A stretch of DNA of 64,000 bases from Streptomyces sp. NBC_01431 (GCF_036231355.1 NZ_CP109496.1:2728001-2792000); one strand, 5' to 3'; positions 1 to 9,565 are shown, counted from the first letter of the stretch. Notes: generated by a model from the letters alone, not told the origin. Program-made: numbers and translations.

Positions 1-728
1 ATCACGACGACCATCACGAAGGAGACGCCGGAGTAGGCGATGCCGATGCCGTTGAGCATGTACCAGCTGGCGATCGTGAACAGCAGCAGCAGGGTGTGAC
101 CGGCGAACATGTTCGCGAAGAGTCGCACCGCGTGCGTGAAGGGACGGACCAGCACGTTCGAGAAGAACTCGATGACCATGACCAGCGGCAGCACGCCGCC
201 CAGGGACTTGTCATAGCCGGTCAGGTTCTTGAAACCGCCGACGAAGCCGTGACGCTTGAACGTGAGCGTCATCCAGATCACGTAGACGATCCCCGCGAGT
301 ACCGCCGGGTACGCGATGATCGCCGTCACCGGGAACTGGGCGACCGGGACGATCGACCAGAGGTTCATCATCCAGACGAAGAAGAACAGCGAGACCATGA
401 GAGGGACCCACTTCTCGCCCTCCTTCTTGCCGATGGTCTCGTAGACGATGCCGCGGCGTACGAAGTCGTAGCCGGCCTCGGCGACCATCTGGAGCTTGCC
501 GGGGACGATCTTCGGCTTGCGGAAGGCGGCCCAGAAGAAGCCCACGATGACGAGCGAGCCCAGCAGGGCGAGCAGCATCGGCTTGTTGAAGTACAGGCCG
601 TTGGTGTCGCCCCAGAGCGGCTCGAAGAGGAACGAGTGCAGGCCGGGACCCTCGAAACCACAGCCGTTCGACTGGAAGATGTGGCAGCTCGGATCGAAGG
701 CGAGCACCTGCGTCGGGTCAGCACTCAC
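1..728 (-). CDS. atpB: F0F1 ATP synthase subunit a (partial, 3' end outside window)
   Basis: This is the membrane a subunit of ATP synthase, which forms the proton half-channels against the c-ring. It reads from GTG at 728, preceded by GAAGGAG with good spacing, and runs off the left edge still open. The visible ~242 residues have several hydrophobic helices and the diagnostic segment VRPFTHAVRLFANMFAGH, whose Arg in RLFANM is the conserved essential arginine. It follows atpI on the same strand, as at the head of actinobacterial atp operons. The last membrane helix and the stop codon are missing only because the window ends. Family assignment is firm. Confidence 0.95.
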   Translation of the reverse strand, partial: MSADPTQVLAFDPSCHIFQSNGCGFEGPGLHSFLFEPLWGDTNGLYFNKPMLLALLGSLVIVGFFWAAFRKPKIVPGKLQMVAEAGYDFVRRGIVYETIGKKEGEKWVPLMVSLFFFVWMMNLWSIVPVAQFPVTAIIAYPAVLAGIVYVIWMTLTFKRHGFVGGFKNLTGYDKSLGGVLPLVMVIEFFSNVLVRPFTHAVRLFANMFAGHTLLLLFTIASWYMLNGIGIAYSGVSFVMVVV

Positions 729-953
729 CGCGGGCTCCTTCAGCGTGGCGCATAGGTACGGCAACCTCGATGTGTCGGCGCGGCGCGCAGCCGCGGTTCG
801 GCACTGGACTGGTGTTACGGATGATGGGGCGGCGGTCGGGCATCATGCCTCGCGATTGAGCAGGCGTCAGCTCAGATGCCCGCGCCCGCAGTGCCGCAGT
901 TGGCACCGGACGATAGCAGGGTCCTGAACTCGCATTTATTCCGGCCCTACCTT

Positions 954-1391
954 TCACGACGACGGCCCCGTCTTTTCGGGCTTGTTGCCCTCGGAGGAGT
1001 CCGGTTCGACGTAAAGGATCTTCGCTTTCATGTGCGCACGCGCCTGCGAGCCGATCCAGACCAGGGTCAGCGCGACGAGCGTGGCGGCGAAGCACTTCGG
1101 GTTGAACAGTGTCGTGTTCTTGAAGACCGCGACGAAGATGAAGAGCAGGAGCAACTGCGCGGTGTACAGCATCAGTCCCATGGCCTGGAACAGATGCGGA
1201 AGCGATTTGGCAGTGCGCTCCAGGACGACGAGTCCGATGCCCATGAAGAGGATCACGACCAGCGTCGCGACGATGGCACCCACCGCTCCCTTGCCGCCCG
1301 CGACCACACCGCTGATCACGGCGGCAACAGCGCCCGCGGCAGCGGTGGGTAGGGCGGTCTGGAGAAGAGTGCGTGCGTCGTTGGACGGCAT
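954..1391 (-). CDS. atpI: AtpI-like membrane protein, head of atp operon
   Basis: A 145-residue, four-helix membrane protein with hydrophobic stretches near residues 15-35, 38-58, 75-95 and 100-120 and a charged C-terminal tail. Its place immediately before atpB identifies it as the AtpI/ATP synthase I type protein, thought to help c-ring assembly or Mg transport. I chose the ATG at 1391 (MPSNDARTLL) because GGAG lies about 8 bases upstream. An in-frame extension to 1490 is rich in Pro/Thr and not membrane-like. The 225-bp gap to atpB shows no other gene. Confidence 0.85.
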   Translation of the reverse strand: MPSNDARTLLQTALPTAAAGAVAAVISGVVAGGKGAVGAIVATLVVILFMGIGLVVLERTAKSLPHLFQAMGLMLYTAQLLLLFIFVAVFKNTTLFNPKCFAATLVALTLVWIGSQARAHMKAKILYVEPDSSEGNKPEKTGPSS

Positions 1392-1655
1392 GGCGGCAGC
1401 TCCGCTTGCTGGTGGGGGCAAAGTGGTGTCGTCATGGACGAGCGTAAGTCCCGGGCCGAGTTGATCCCTCAGGCCAACGGACCGTCGCACTACGGTCCTT
1501 CGGCTCTGGCGCCGGGTCTCGTGAACCGTATCACAAACTATTTGATGAGGTCTTTACCATGGAAGTGTGATGGGCAGCACACTTGAGAGTGAAGCTGCGC
1601 GTTTGTGCGCAACGGGCGGCGAGATGTCTGGTATTGGCGTCGACGAGGCAAATCG

Positions 1656-2984
1656 TCAGCGCGCTGCCCCGGTCTTCCGTCGGTCGGGAAAACGCGAACG
1701 AGGGCCGATCGCGGTCGCTCCGTTGACGCCGGAGACTCCGGCCACGACGGGAGCGCGCTCTCCGCGCACCTCGTCCTCCTCGGCCGGAGCCAGCGAGTGC
1801 ACCGTCTCCGGCTCGATCCGCGAGCGCCGGTAACGCGGCGGCACGAACCGCTCGGCCCACTGCGGGGCACGCGGCGTGAAGCGCGGCAGCAGCAGGAGGA
1901 CGAGCCCGACCGCGCTCAGCGCGACGATCATCAGCACGATCCACATCGACGCCGAGTGCACCGAGTAGGCGACCGCGCCGAAGGCGATCAGCGCCGACCA
2001 GAAGTACATGATCAGCACCGCCCGGCTGTGCGAGTGCCCGATCTCCAGGAGCCGGTGGTGCAGGTGTCCCCGGTCCGCGGCGAACGGCGACTGCCCGTTC
2101 CAGGTCCTGCGGACGATCGCGAGCACCAGGTCGGCCATCGGGATCGCGATGATCGACAGCGGCATGAGCAGCGGGATGAAGACCGGCAGCATCGCGTGCG
2201 TGGCATCGCGGGTGCCGCCGAAGTTGAGCTTCATCGCGTCCGGGTCGACCTGGCCCGTGATGGAGATGGCGCCGGCCGCGAGCACCAGGCCGATCAGCAT
2301 CGAGCCCGAGTCGCCCATGAAGATCCTGGCCGGGTGCATGTTGTGCGGCAAGAAGCCCACGCACATGCCCATGAGGACGGCCGCGAAAAGGGTGGCGGGG
2401 GCGGCGGCCTCGATTCCGTATCCGTACCAGAGCCGGTAGGCATACATGAAGAACGCCGCCGACGCGATGCACACCATGCCCGCGGCCAGGCCGTCGAGGC
2501 CGTCCACGAAGTTCACCGCGTTGATGGTGATCACGACCAGCGCGACCGTGAGCAGGGTGCCCTGCCAGGACGTCAGTGAGACCGAGCCGATGCCGGGGAT
2601 GGGCAGCCACAGGATGGTCAGACCCTGCATGACCATGACGCCCGCGGCGATCATCTGGCCGCCGAGCTTGATCAGGGCGTCGATCTCGAACTTGTCGTCC
2701 AGGACACCGATCAGCCAGATCAGCGCGGCACCGGACAACAGCGCCCGGGGTTCGTTGGACTGGAAGACTCCGTTGAGGCCGTCGAGGTGGTCGGCGACCA
2801 GCAGTCCCGCGCACAGGCCGCCGAACATGGCGATGCCGCCGAGTCTCGGCGTCGGTTCCCGGTGCACGTCACGCGCGCGGATCTCCGGCATCGCACCGAC
2901 GGCGATGGCGAACTTCCGCACCGGCCCGGTGAGCAGGTAGGTCACCGCGGCCGTGACGCAGAGCGTCAGCAGGTATTCACGCAC
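1656..2984 (-). CDS. wecA: Undecaprenyl-phosphate GlcNAc-1-phosphate transferase, WecA/TagO-type
   Basis: A polytopic membrane enzyme of the MraY/WecA family that transfers a sugar-1-phosphate from a UDP-sugar to polyprenyl phosphate, starting a cell-wall polymer. Visible motifs are the cytoplasmic loop RDVHREPTPRLGG, the Asp pair in GVLDDKFEID, NAVNFVDGLDGLAAG, FMGDSGSM, and the HLHHRLLEIGHSHSR histidine loop. These support the WecA rather than the MraY branch. About 442 residues with a charged C-terminal tail. I start at GTG 2984 (MREYLLTL), as I recall for orthologues; a further in-frame GTG lies at 3023. It sits between glyA and atpI, the standard actinobacterial order. Which wall polymer it serves is not shown. 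Confidence 0.88.
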   Translation of the reverse strand: MREYLLTLCVTAAVTYLLTGPVRKFAIAVGAMPEIRARDVHREPTPRLGGIAMFGGLCAGLLVADHLDGLNGVFQSNEPRALLSGAALIWLIGVLDDKFEIDALIKLGGQMIAAGVMVMQGLTILWLPIPGIGSVSLTSWQGTLLTVALVVITINAVNFVDGLDGLAAGMVCIASAAFFMYAYRLWYGYGIEAAAPATLFAAVLMGMCVGFLPHNMHPARIFMGDSGSMLIGLVLAAGAISITGQVDPDAMKLNFGGTRDATHAMLPVFIPLLMPLSIIAIPMADLVLAIVRRTWNGQSPFAADRGHLHHRLLEIGHSHSRAVLIMYFWSALIAFGAVAYSVHSASMWIVLMIVALSAVGLVLLLLPRFTPRAPQWAERFVPPRYRRSRIEPETVHSLAPAEEDEVRGERAPVVAGVSGVNGATAIGPRSRFPDRRKTGAAR

Positions 2985-3150
2985 GGGCTGCCCCAGAGGT
3001 ATCGCTGGCCATCTCAGCCCCACACCCTAGCTTCGCGCGCATGTGGTTGAGGACATCCGGATACCGCAGATGGTTGCAGGGGCACCTGTGAAGCGCGGAT
3101 ATGTGCCCCTTTGTCCCGTAAAGGAATCCGCTGGGAAGGGTCCGTCCTCC

Positions 3151-4392
3151 TCAGGGAGGAGGGAATCTCTCCGCCAGTTCGCGTACCTCCGCACGCGTCC
3201 TCGGATCCTCTCGCATAGCCATCGCGAAGAGCACCGCGATTCTGGCCATCTCCGCCTCGCCCATGCCCTGGGTGGTGAGGGCCGCGGTGCCGAGCCGGAT
3301 GCCGCGGGCGTCCGCGTGCGGCAGGGCGCAGGTGTCGAGGACGAGCCCGGCGCCCGCGAGGCGGCCGCGCGCCGTGCGTCCGTCGACGCCGAGCGGTGCC
3401 GGGTCGGCGAGCACGAGGTGGGTGTCGGTGCCGCCGGTGACCACCCCGAACCCCTCGGCGAGCAGCCCCTCGGAGAGGATCCGGGCATTGGCGACCACCT
3501 GGTGGGTGTACTCGGTGAACGCCGGGGTGGCCGCCTCGCCGAAGGCGACGGCCTTGGCGGCGATCGTGTGCATCTGGGCGCCGCCCTGGGTGAAGGGGAA
3601 GACGGCACGGTCGATGCGGGCGGCCAGCTCGGCGCCGCAGAGGATCAGCCCGCCGCGCGGACCGCGCAGCACCTTGTGGCTGGTGGCGCACACGACGTCG
3701 GCGTACGGGACCGGACTCGGCGCCGCTCCCCCGGCGACCAGGCCGATGGGGTGCGCGGCGTCCGCGATCAGATAGGCGCCCACGTCGTCGGCGATCTCCC
3801 GGAAGGCCTGGTAGTCGGGGTGACGGGGATAGGAGATGGAGCCGCACACGATCGCCTTGGGCCGGTGCTCGACCGCCAGGTCCCACACCTGGCCGTAGTC
3901 GATGAGCCCGGTGTCCGGCTCGACGCCGTAGCCGACGAAGTCGAACCAGCGCCCGGAGAAGTTCGCGGGCGAGCCGTGGGTGAGGTGTCCGCCGTACGGG
4001 AGCCCCATCGCGAGGACGGTGTCTCCCGGCTTCAGGAGCGCCGCGTAGGCGGCCAGGACCGCCGAAGTCCCCGAATGCGTCTGGACGTTGGCGTGGGCGG
4101 CGCCGAACAGGGCCTTGGCGCGCTCGACGGCGAGGCGCTCGGCGACGTCGACGACTTCGCAGCCGCCGTGGTGGCGGGCGCCCGGATATCCCTCGGCGTA
4201 CTTGTTGCCCAGCTGCGAGCCGAGGGCCGCGCGCACGGCGGGCGAGGTGAAGTTCTCGGCGGCGATCAGCTGGAGCGAGGTCGCTTGCCGCTCGGCCTCG
4301 CCGAGCAGCACGTCCGCCATTTCGGGGTCCTGCCGCCTTACTGCTTCGAACCCCGCGAGTTCGGTGCGGCTGTCTACAGAGGTGACCGGCAT
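3151..4392 (-). CDS. glyA: Serine hydroxymethyltransferase (PLP enzyme)
   Basis: SHMT-family PLP enzyme interconverting serine and glycine with tetrahydrofolate in the cytosol. About 413 residues. The N-terminal block SLQLIAAENFTSPAVRAALG, NKYAEGYPGARHHGG and the PLP-lysine motif SHKVLRGPRGG are present. The usual motif is TTTTHKTLRGPRGG, so the residue after the lysine is Val rather than Thr. Start ATG 4392 (MPVTSVDS) is preferred; the alternative GTG at 4416 has no ribosome site. The gene lies between the tyrosine phosphatase and wecA. The divergent active-site loop makes it plausible that this is the second GlyA of the genome, but I cannot see the other copy. Confidence 0.9.
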   Translation of the reverse strand: MPVTSVDSRTELAGFEAVRRQDPEMADVLLGEAERQATSLQLIAAENFTSPAVRAALGSQLGNKYAEGYPGARHHGGCEVVDVAERLAVERAKALFGAAHANVQTHSGTSAVLAAYAALLKPGDTVLAMGLPYGGHLTHGSPANFSGRWFDFVGYGVEPDTGLIDYGQVWDLAVEHRPKAIVCGSISYPRHPDYQAFREIADDVGAYLIADAAHPIGLVAGGAAPSPVPYADVVCATSHKVLRGPRGGLILCGAELAARIDRAVFPFTQGGAQMHTIAAKAVAFGEAATPAFTEYTHQVVANARILSEGLLAEGFGVVTGGTDTHLVLADPAPLGVDGRTARGRLAGAGLVLDTCALPHADARGIRLGTAALTTQGMGEAEMARIAVLFAMAMREDPRTRAEVRELAERFPPP

Positions 4393-4511
4393 GCCACCAG
4401 GGTAGATCTGAGCCACCCGGCGCGCCCGGCGTGACAGCGGGCGCCGCCCCGGGCTCCCGCGCCCCGAACGCCGGCGGGGCTCGAATTCGGCGGCGCTGTT
4501 GTCCGCGGCGT

Positions 4512-5162
4512 TCAGTGGTGGGTCGGTACTCCGGTCAGTGCGGTGACCACCGGGTCGAGGGCCTGGTTGATCTCGTCGCCGATGGAGCGGAAGAAGGTGA
4601 TGGGCGCGCCGTACGGGTCGTTGACCTCGTCGGCCTCCGCGCTGGGGGCCAGCAGCCAGCCGCGCAGCGCCGCCGCGGCCCGCACCAGGGCCCTGGCCCG
4701 CTCCACCATGCCCTCCTGGAGCGGATCGGGCAGCGTGGCGGGGTCTATGGCCCGTACCAGCCGGGTGAACTCCTTCAGGGTGAAGGTGCGCAGGCCCGCC
4801 GAGTGGCCCATCGAGATGACCTGGGCGCGGTGGTCGCGGGTCGCGGTCAGCACCAGGTCGGCGGTGATGACGTGCTCGTCGAGCAGTTCGCGGCCGGTGA
4901 AGCCGGAGGCGTCGGCGCCGAAGTCGGCCAGGACCGCGGCGGCGTTGGCCTCCATCGGGGCCCCCTCGTGCCCCCAGGTTCCGGCGCTCTCCACGATCAG
5001 GCCGCCCGTGAACGGGTCCCCGAGCCGGTCGCTCAGGGCATGGCGGGTCAGCCGCTCGGTGATCGGCGAGCGGCAGACGTTGCCGGTGCTGACGTGGAGG
5101 ATGCGGAACGAGTTCACCGCAGGGTGAACCGTGCCTATGCCACGCCCCTCAGGGGCGGTCAA
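4512..5162 (-). CDS. Low-molecular-weight protein-tyrosine phosphatase
   Basis: Cytosolic LMW-PTP of about 216 residues. The N-terminal P-loop is HVSTGNVCRSP, a variant of the usual C-X5-R loop: the cysteine sits late and the first Cys position is Ser/Thr. That resembles the arsenate-reductase/LMW-PTP fold of Streptomyces proteins at this locus more than a textbook CxxxxxR enzyme, so catalysis should not be assumed. I chose the TTG start at 5162: it overlaps the upstream stop as TTGA, and GAGGTGG lies about 4 bases before it. Known Streptomyces homologues start with a similar MTAPE... segment. A GTG at 5117 would be a shorter start. Confidence 0.78.
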   Translation of the reverse strand: MTAPEGRGIGTVHPAVNSFRILHVSTGNVCRSPITERLTRHALSDRLGDPFTGGLIVESAGTWGHEGAPMEANAAAVLADFGADASGFTGRELLDEHVITADLVLTATRDHRAQVISMGHSAGLRTFTLKEFTRLVRAIDPATLPDPLQEGMVERARALVRAAAALRGWLLAPSAEADEVNDPYGAPITFFRSIGDEINQALDPVVTALTGVPTHH

Positions 5163-5806
5163 TTGGCCACCTCGAGGTCGGGTACCACCTTGCGCAGCTC
5201 GTCCGCGTCGAGGGCGCCCGCGCGCAGCAGCACCGGGACCTTGCCGGTGACGTCGACGATCGACGAGGGGATGATGCCCGGCGTCGGGCCGCCGTCCAGG
5301 TACACCGAGACGGAGTCCCCGAGCATGCCCTGGGCGGCGTCGCAGTCCTCGGGCGCCGGGTGGCCGGTGAGGTTGGCGGAGGAGACGGCCATCGGGCCGA
5401 CCTCGGTGAGCAGTTCGATGGCGACCGGGTGCAGCGGCATCCGGATGGCGACGGTGCCCCGGGTGTCGCCGAGGTCCCACTGCAGGGACGGCTGGTGGCG
5501 GGCGACGAGCGTGAGGGCGCCCGGCCAGAACGCGTCGACGAGCTCCCAGGCCTGCTCGGTGAAGTCGGTGACCAGGCCGTGCAGGGTGTTCGGCGAGCCG
5601 ATGAGGACGGGCGTGGGCATGTTGCGGCCACGGCCCTTGGCGTCGAGCAGATCCATCACGGCCTGCGAACTGAACGCGTCCGCGCCGATCCCGTACACGG
5701 TGTCGGTCGGCAGCACCACGAGCTCGCCGCGGCGGACGGCGGACGCGGCTTCGCGCAGACCGGTCGTGCGGTCGGTCGCGTCGTTGCAGTCGTATCGCCG
5801 AGCCAT
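5159..5806 (-). CDS. tsaC: L-threonylcarbamoyladenylate synthase (Sua5/YciO/YrdC)
   Basis: Makes threonylcarbamoyl-AMP from threonine, bicarbonate and ATP, the first step of t6A37 tRNA modification. The 215-residue single-domain form has LVVLPTDTVYGIGADAF, KGRGRNMPTPVLI, WPGALTLVA, TVAIRMP and VSSANLTGHPAPED, the YrdC-fold signature. It lacks the C-terminal Sua5 domain, so it is TsaC-length. ATG 5806 has GAGG upstream. The stop overlaps the next gene's TTG start. It lies directly after prmC, so a run of translation genes (rpmE, prfA, prmC, tsaC) is probably co-transcribed. Confidence 0.92.
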   Translation of the reverse strand: MARRYDCNDATDRTTGLREAASAVRRGELVVLPTDTVYGIGADAFSSQAVMDLLDAKGRGRNMPTPVLIGSPNTLHGLVTDFTEQAWELVDAFWPGALTLVARHQPSLQWDLGDTRGTVAIRMPLHPVAIELLTEVGPMAVSSANLTGHPAPEDCDAAQGMLGDSVSVYLDGGPTPGIIPSSIVDVTGKVPVLLRAGALDADELRKVVPDLEVAN

Positions 5807-5853
5807 TTAACGGGCCTCCTCGTACACGTACACGGTCTGAATGATCTGCGGGG

Positions 5854-6735
5854 TCACGGCGTGGCCTTGCGGGCCGTGGCGAAGCGCGGGCGGTTGTTGA
5901 GGTCGGGGTGGTCGGCCGCGTCCGCCCAGCCGGCCTCCTCGTTGAAGATCCAGGGCACTTGGCCGCCCTGGGTGTCGGCGTGCTCGATGACGACGAGCCC
6001 GCCGGGCCGCAGGAGGCGGTGCGCGGTGCGCTCGATGCCCCGGATGGTGTCGAGGCCGTCCTCCCCCGAGAACAGCGCGAGCTCGGGGTCGTGGTCGCGC
6101 GCCTCGGGGGCGACGTACTCCCACTCGGTCAGCGGGATGTACGGCGGGTTGGAGATCACCAGGTCGACCTGGCCGTCCAGTTCGGGCAGCGCGGTCAGGG
6201 CGTCGCCCTGGTGGAGAACGACCCGGGACCCCTCGACGTTCTTCCGGGTCCACTCCAGGGCGTCCTCGGACAGCTCGACGGCGTGCACGCGCGAACGCGG
6301 CACCTCCTGCGCCATGGCGAGCGCGATCGCGCCGGAGCCGGTGCACAGATCGACGATGAGCGGCTCCACGACGTCCATCGCGCGGACGGCGTCTATGGCC
6401 CAGCCGACCACCGACTCGGTCTCCGGCCGGGGCACGAACACCCCTGGCCCCACGTGGAGTTCGAGGTAGCGGAAGAAGGCGCGCCCGGTGATGTGCTGGA
6501 GCGGCTCGCGCGCCTCGCGACGCGCGATCGCCTCCCAGTAGCGGGCGTCGAAGTCGGCGTCCTTGACGTGGTGCAGTTCCCCCCGCTTGACGCCGTGGAT
6601 GTGCGCGGCGAGCTCCTCCGCGTCGAAGCGCGGTGAGGGCACGCCGGCGTCGGCCAGCCGCTGGGTGGCCTGGGCCACCTCGGCAAGCAGCACGCTTCGG
6701 GGGCCTGGGGGGCGCCCCCCAGAATGATGCTGCAC
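5854..6735 (-). CDS. prmC: Peptide chain release factor N5-glutamine methyltransferase
   Basis: SAM-dependent enzyme that methylates the Gln of the GGQ motif of release factors. 293 residues: an N-terminal helical substrate-binding domain (to about 110), then a Rossmann methyltransferase with the SAM motif DLCTGSGAIALA and the catalytic NPPY in VISNPPYIPL. The GTG at 6735 is chosen because GGAGGA lies 8 bases upstream. A shorter in-frame GTG at 6693 matches the MLLAEVAQ start of some homologues but has a poor ribosome site. It lies 33 bp after prfA, whose product it should modify. Confidence 0.94.
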   Translation of the reverse strand: MQHHSGGRPPGPRSVLLAEVAQATQRLADAGVPSPRFDAEELAAHIHGVKRGELHHVKDADFDARYWEAIARREAREPLQHITGRAFFRYLELHVGPGVFVPRPETESVVGWAIDAVRAMDVVEPLIVDLCTGSGAIALAMAQEVPRSRVHAVELSEDALEWTRKNVEGSRVVLHQGDALTALPELDGQVDLVISNPPYIPLTEWEYVAPEARDHDPELALFSGEDGLDTIRGIERTAHRLLRPGGLVVIEHADTQGGQVPWIFNEEAGWADAADHPDLNNRPRFATARKATP

Positions 6736-6768
6736 GCTGGTTCCTCCGGCAGTCGTACGGGGTGGGGA

Positions 6769-7848
6769 TTACTGGGCGGCCGCGAGCTTGGCCGCGGAGT
6801 CCGCGTCGACGCAGGCCTGGATCATCGCGTCCAGGTCACCGTCGAGCACCTGGTCCAAGTTGTACGCCTTGAAGCCGACGCGGTGGTCCGAGATGCGGTT
6901 TTCCGGGAAGTTGTACGTCCGGATCTTCTCGGAGCGGTCGACGGTGCGCACCTGGCTGCGGCGGGCGTCGGCGGCCTCCTGCTCGGCGGCTTCCTGGGCG
7001 GCGGCGAGCAGCCGGGAGCGCAGGATGCGCATGGCCTGCTCCTTGTTCTGGAGCTGGCTCTTCTCGTTCTGGCAGGAGGCGACGACGCCGGTGGGGACGT
7101 GCGTGATGCGCACGGCGGAGTCGGTGGTGTTGACGGACTGGCCGCCGGGGCCCGAGGAGCGGTAGACGTCGATGCGGAGGTCGTTCATGTTGATCTCGAC
7201 GTCGACCTCCTCGGCCTCGGGCGTGACGAGCACGCCGGCGGCGGAGGTGTGGATGCGGCCCTGCGACTCGGTGGCCGGCACGCGCTGCACGCGGTGCACG
7301 CCGCCCTCGTACTTCATCCGTGCCCAGACGCCCTGGCCGGGCTCGGTCGCACCCTGGCCGCCCTTGGTCTTCACGGCGACCTGGACGTCCTTGTAGCCGC
7401 CCTGGTCGGACTCGGTGGAGTCGATGATCTCGGTCTTCCAGCCGACCCGCTCGGCATAGCGCAGGTACATGCGCAGGAGGTCGCCGGCGAACAGGGCGGA
7501 CTCGTCGCCGCCCGCACCCGCCTTGATCTCCAGGAGTACGTCCTTGTCGTCGCTCGGGTCGCGCGGGACCAGGAGCAGGCGGAGCTTCTCGGTGAGCTCC
7601 TCGCGCTGCGCGGTCAGGTCCTTGACCTCGGCGGCGAAGTCGGGGTCGTCGGCCGCGAACTCGCGGGCCGTCACGATGTCCTCGCCGGCCTGCTTCCAGG
7701 CACGGTAGGTCCCGACGATCGGCGTGAGCTCGGCGTAGCGCTTGTTCAGCTTGCGCGCGTTGGCCTGATCGGCGTGGACCGAAGGGTCGGCGAGCTTCTT
7801 CTCAAGATCGGCGTGCTCGCCGATCAAATCCTCGACCGCTTCGAACAT
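6769..7848 (-). CDS. prfA: Peptide chain release factor 1
   Basis: Class I release factor reading UAA/UAG and triggering peptidyl-tRNA hydrolysis. 359 residues. The codon-recognition PAT motif is in [15 protein letters not shown] and the catalytic GGQ in [16 protein letters not shown]. The coiled-coil N-terminal domain and the C-terminal [17 protein letters not shown] are also typical. ATG 7848 (MFEAVEDL) has GGAG at good spacing. An in-frame extension upstream has no family support. It sits between rpmE and prmC. Confidence 0.97.
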   Translation of the reverse strand: MFEAVEDLIGEHADLEKKLADPSVHADQANARKLNKRYAELTPIVGTYRAWKQAGEDIVTAREFAADDPDFAAEVKDLTAQREELTEKLRLLLVPRDPSDDKDVLLEIKAGAGGDESALFAGDLLRMYLRYAERVGWKTEIIDSTESDQGGYKDVQVAVKTKGGQGATEPGQGVWARMKYEGGVHRVQRVPATESQGRIHTSAAGVLVTPEAEEVDVEINMNDLRIDVYRSSGPGGQSVNTTDSAVRITHVPTGVVASCQNEKSQLQNKEQAMRILRSRLLAAAQEAAEQEAADARRSQVRTVDRSEKIRTYNFPENRISDHRVGFKAYNLDQVLDGDLDAMIQACVDADSAAKLAAAQ

Positions 7849-7950
7849 CGGTTGCTCCTGGGGTTCAAACGAAGAAGGAGGGCTGGACGGCAAAGCGCCG
7901 GTCGCGGCGCCCCCGGAACGGAGGCGCCGCGGACCGGCGCAGTTGGCTCG

Positions 7951-8178
7951 CTACTTCTGGGCGGAGCCGGCAGCAGCCTTGCCGAAGCGGGCCTCGAAGC
8001 GGGCCACACGGCCGCCGGTGTCCATGATCTTCTGCTTGCCCGTGTAGAACGGGTGGCACTCGGAGCAGATTTCGGCGCGGATGGAGCCGCCGCCGATCGT
8101 GCTACGGGTGGTGAAAGCCGCGCCACAGGTGCAGCTGACCTGGGTCTCGACGTACTCGGGGTGGATGTCGCGCTTCAA
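7951..8178 (-). CDS. rpmE: 50S ribosomal protein L31 (zinc-binding form)
   Basis: 75-residue L31 with the four-cysteine pattern CTCGAAF ... CSECHPF that marks the zinc-containing C+ form, and the conserved MKRDIHPEY start and FYTGKQK segment. The start codon is TTG at 8178, set by AGGAG five bases upstream. It heads the rpmE-prfA-prmC-tsaC run. No Zur-type operator was recognised upstream, consistent with this being the constitutive rather than the zinc-starvation paralogue. Confidence 0.95.
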   Translation of the reverse strand: MKRDIHPEYVETQVSCTCGAAFTTRSTIGGGSIRAEICSECHPFYTGKQKIMDTGGRVARFEARFGKAAAGSAQK

Positions 8179-8325
8179 GGTGTCTCCTAGGTTCGGGAGG
8201 GCGCCGGGTCGCAAGCGCGGATTGCGCGTACGTGAACCGGGGCCGACGTACCAGTCTGCCAGGACTGGCCGTATCTCCCAAAACCGGGGTGGTCCCGGAA
8301 CTATTCCCGGCGGCTGGGCCAGCGG

Positions 8326-9432
8326 CTACTGGCCGCTGACGACCGTGCTCGCGGTGCCCTTGTCACCGGCCGAGTCCGCGGTCGCGGAGGCCGGGATGGG
8401 CTGGTCCTTGGCGAGGGCGTCCCAGACCTCCTTGGCCTGCTGGGTGAGCGGGCTGACGCGGTTGGGGTCGGCCTTGTCGTACGTCACGGGCAGCGTGATC
8501 ATCTTGACGTTGGCGGCGTCCAGGCCCTTGAGCCCGTTGGCGAAGCCGATCAGCGAGTTGACGGAGCTCAGCTCCGAGTCCGTGGTGATCGCCTTGGTGG
8601 CGGCGTCGGCGAGCCCGTACAGCTTGGTCGGGTTGGTGAGTACGCCGACGCTCTTGACCTGCCCGATCAGCGCCTTGATGAAGGCCTGCTGGAGCTGGAT
8701 GCGACCGAGGTCGCCGCCGTCGCCCACGGCGTGCCGGGTGCGGACGAGACCGAGGGCCTGCTCACCGTTGAGGGTGTGCTTGCCGGCCGCGAGGTCGAGG
8801 TGGCTGTAGTTGTCCTTGATCGGCTTGGTGGTGGTGACGGGCACCCCGCCGAGTTCGTCGATGAGCTTCTTGAAGCCGGTGAAGTCGACCTCGATGTAGT
8901 GGTCCATCCGGATCCCGGACATCTGCTCGACGGTCTTGACCGCACAGGCCGGGCCGCCGACCTCGTACGCCGTGTTGAACATCTGGCGCCGGCCGCCCGG
9001 GTCGGTCTTGCCGTCGGTGGTCGCGCAGGAGGGGCGGGTGACCAGGGTGTCGCGCGGGATGGAGACCACGCTCGCGGCCTTGTGGCCCTGGTTGACGTGG
9101 ATGACCATCGCGGTGTCGGAACGGGCGCCGCCCTCGTCGGTGCCGTACTCCTTGTTGGCGCCGGCCCGCGAGTCCGAGCCGAGGACCAGGATGTCCATCG
9201 AGCCGTTGTCGACGTTCTGCGGGCGGTTGGTGCCGAGCTGGGCGTTGATGTCGACGCCCTTGAGGTTGCCGTTGAGCTGGAAGTACACGTAGCCGAGGCC
9301 CGCGCCGCCGACGAGCACGACGCCCGCGGCACTCCACGCGGCTATGCGCACGGCGCGACGGCGCGTGCTGGGCTGCTTGCGGCGCTTGCCCGCCCCGCGT
9401 ATTCGGCTGCTGCGCGTTCCCTGCTCGGCCAT
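8326..9432 (-). CDS. LCP (LytR-CpsA-Psr) family cell-wall polymer transferase
   Basis: A membrane-anchored LCP enzyme of 368 residues that would attach lipid-linked glycopolymers to peptidoglycan outside the membrane. A basic N-terminus (to about 25) precedes one transmembrane helix (about 28-48). The LCP core has MDILVLGSDSR, SDTAMVIHV, SVVSIPRDTLV, YIEVDFTGFKKLIDELGGV, and the arginine-containing LVRTRHAVGDGGDLGR. ATG 9432 has GAGGAG upstream. The upstream 240 bp holds the terminator of the preceding protease gene, so LCP probably has its own promoter. The polymer transferred is unknown. Confidence 0.9.
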   Translation of the reverse strand: MAEQGTRSSRIRGAGKRRKQPSTRRRAVRIAAWSAAGVVLVGGAGLGYVYFQLNGNLKGVDINAQLGTNRPQNVDNGSMDILVLGSDSRAGANKEYGTDEGGARSDTAMVIHVNQGHKAASVVSIPRDTLVTRPSCATTDGKTDPGGRRQMFNTAYEVGGPACAVKTVEQMSGIRMDHYIEVDFTGFKKLIDELGGVPVTTTKPIKDNYSHLDLAAGKHTLNGEQALGLVRTRHAVGDGGDLGRIQLQQAFIKALIGQVKSVGVLTNPTKLYGLADAATKAITTDSELSSVNSLIGFANGLKGLDAANVKMITLPVTYDKADPNRVSPLTQQAKEVWDALAKDQPIPASATADSAGDKGTASTVVSGQ

Positions 9433-9565
9433 GGGCTCCTCAGTCCTCGGTGCTCCCCCGGGTACCGCCGCCATGATGGTCAGGCGCGGATTGTCGACAC
9501 TTGTCAGACGGGCGAAGCACCAAGAAGGGTTGCACAGGCTTCTAAGAAGGCCGTAAGAGCGCATC

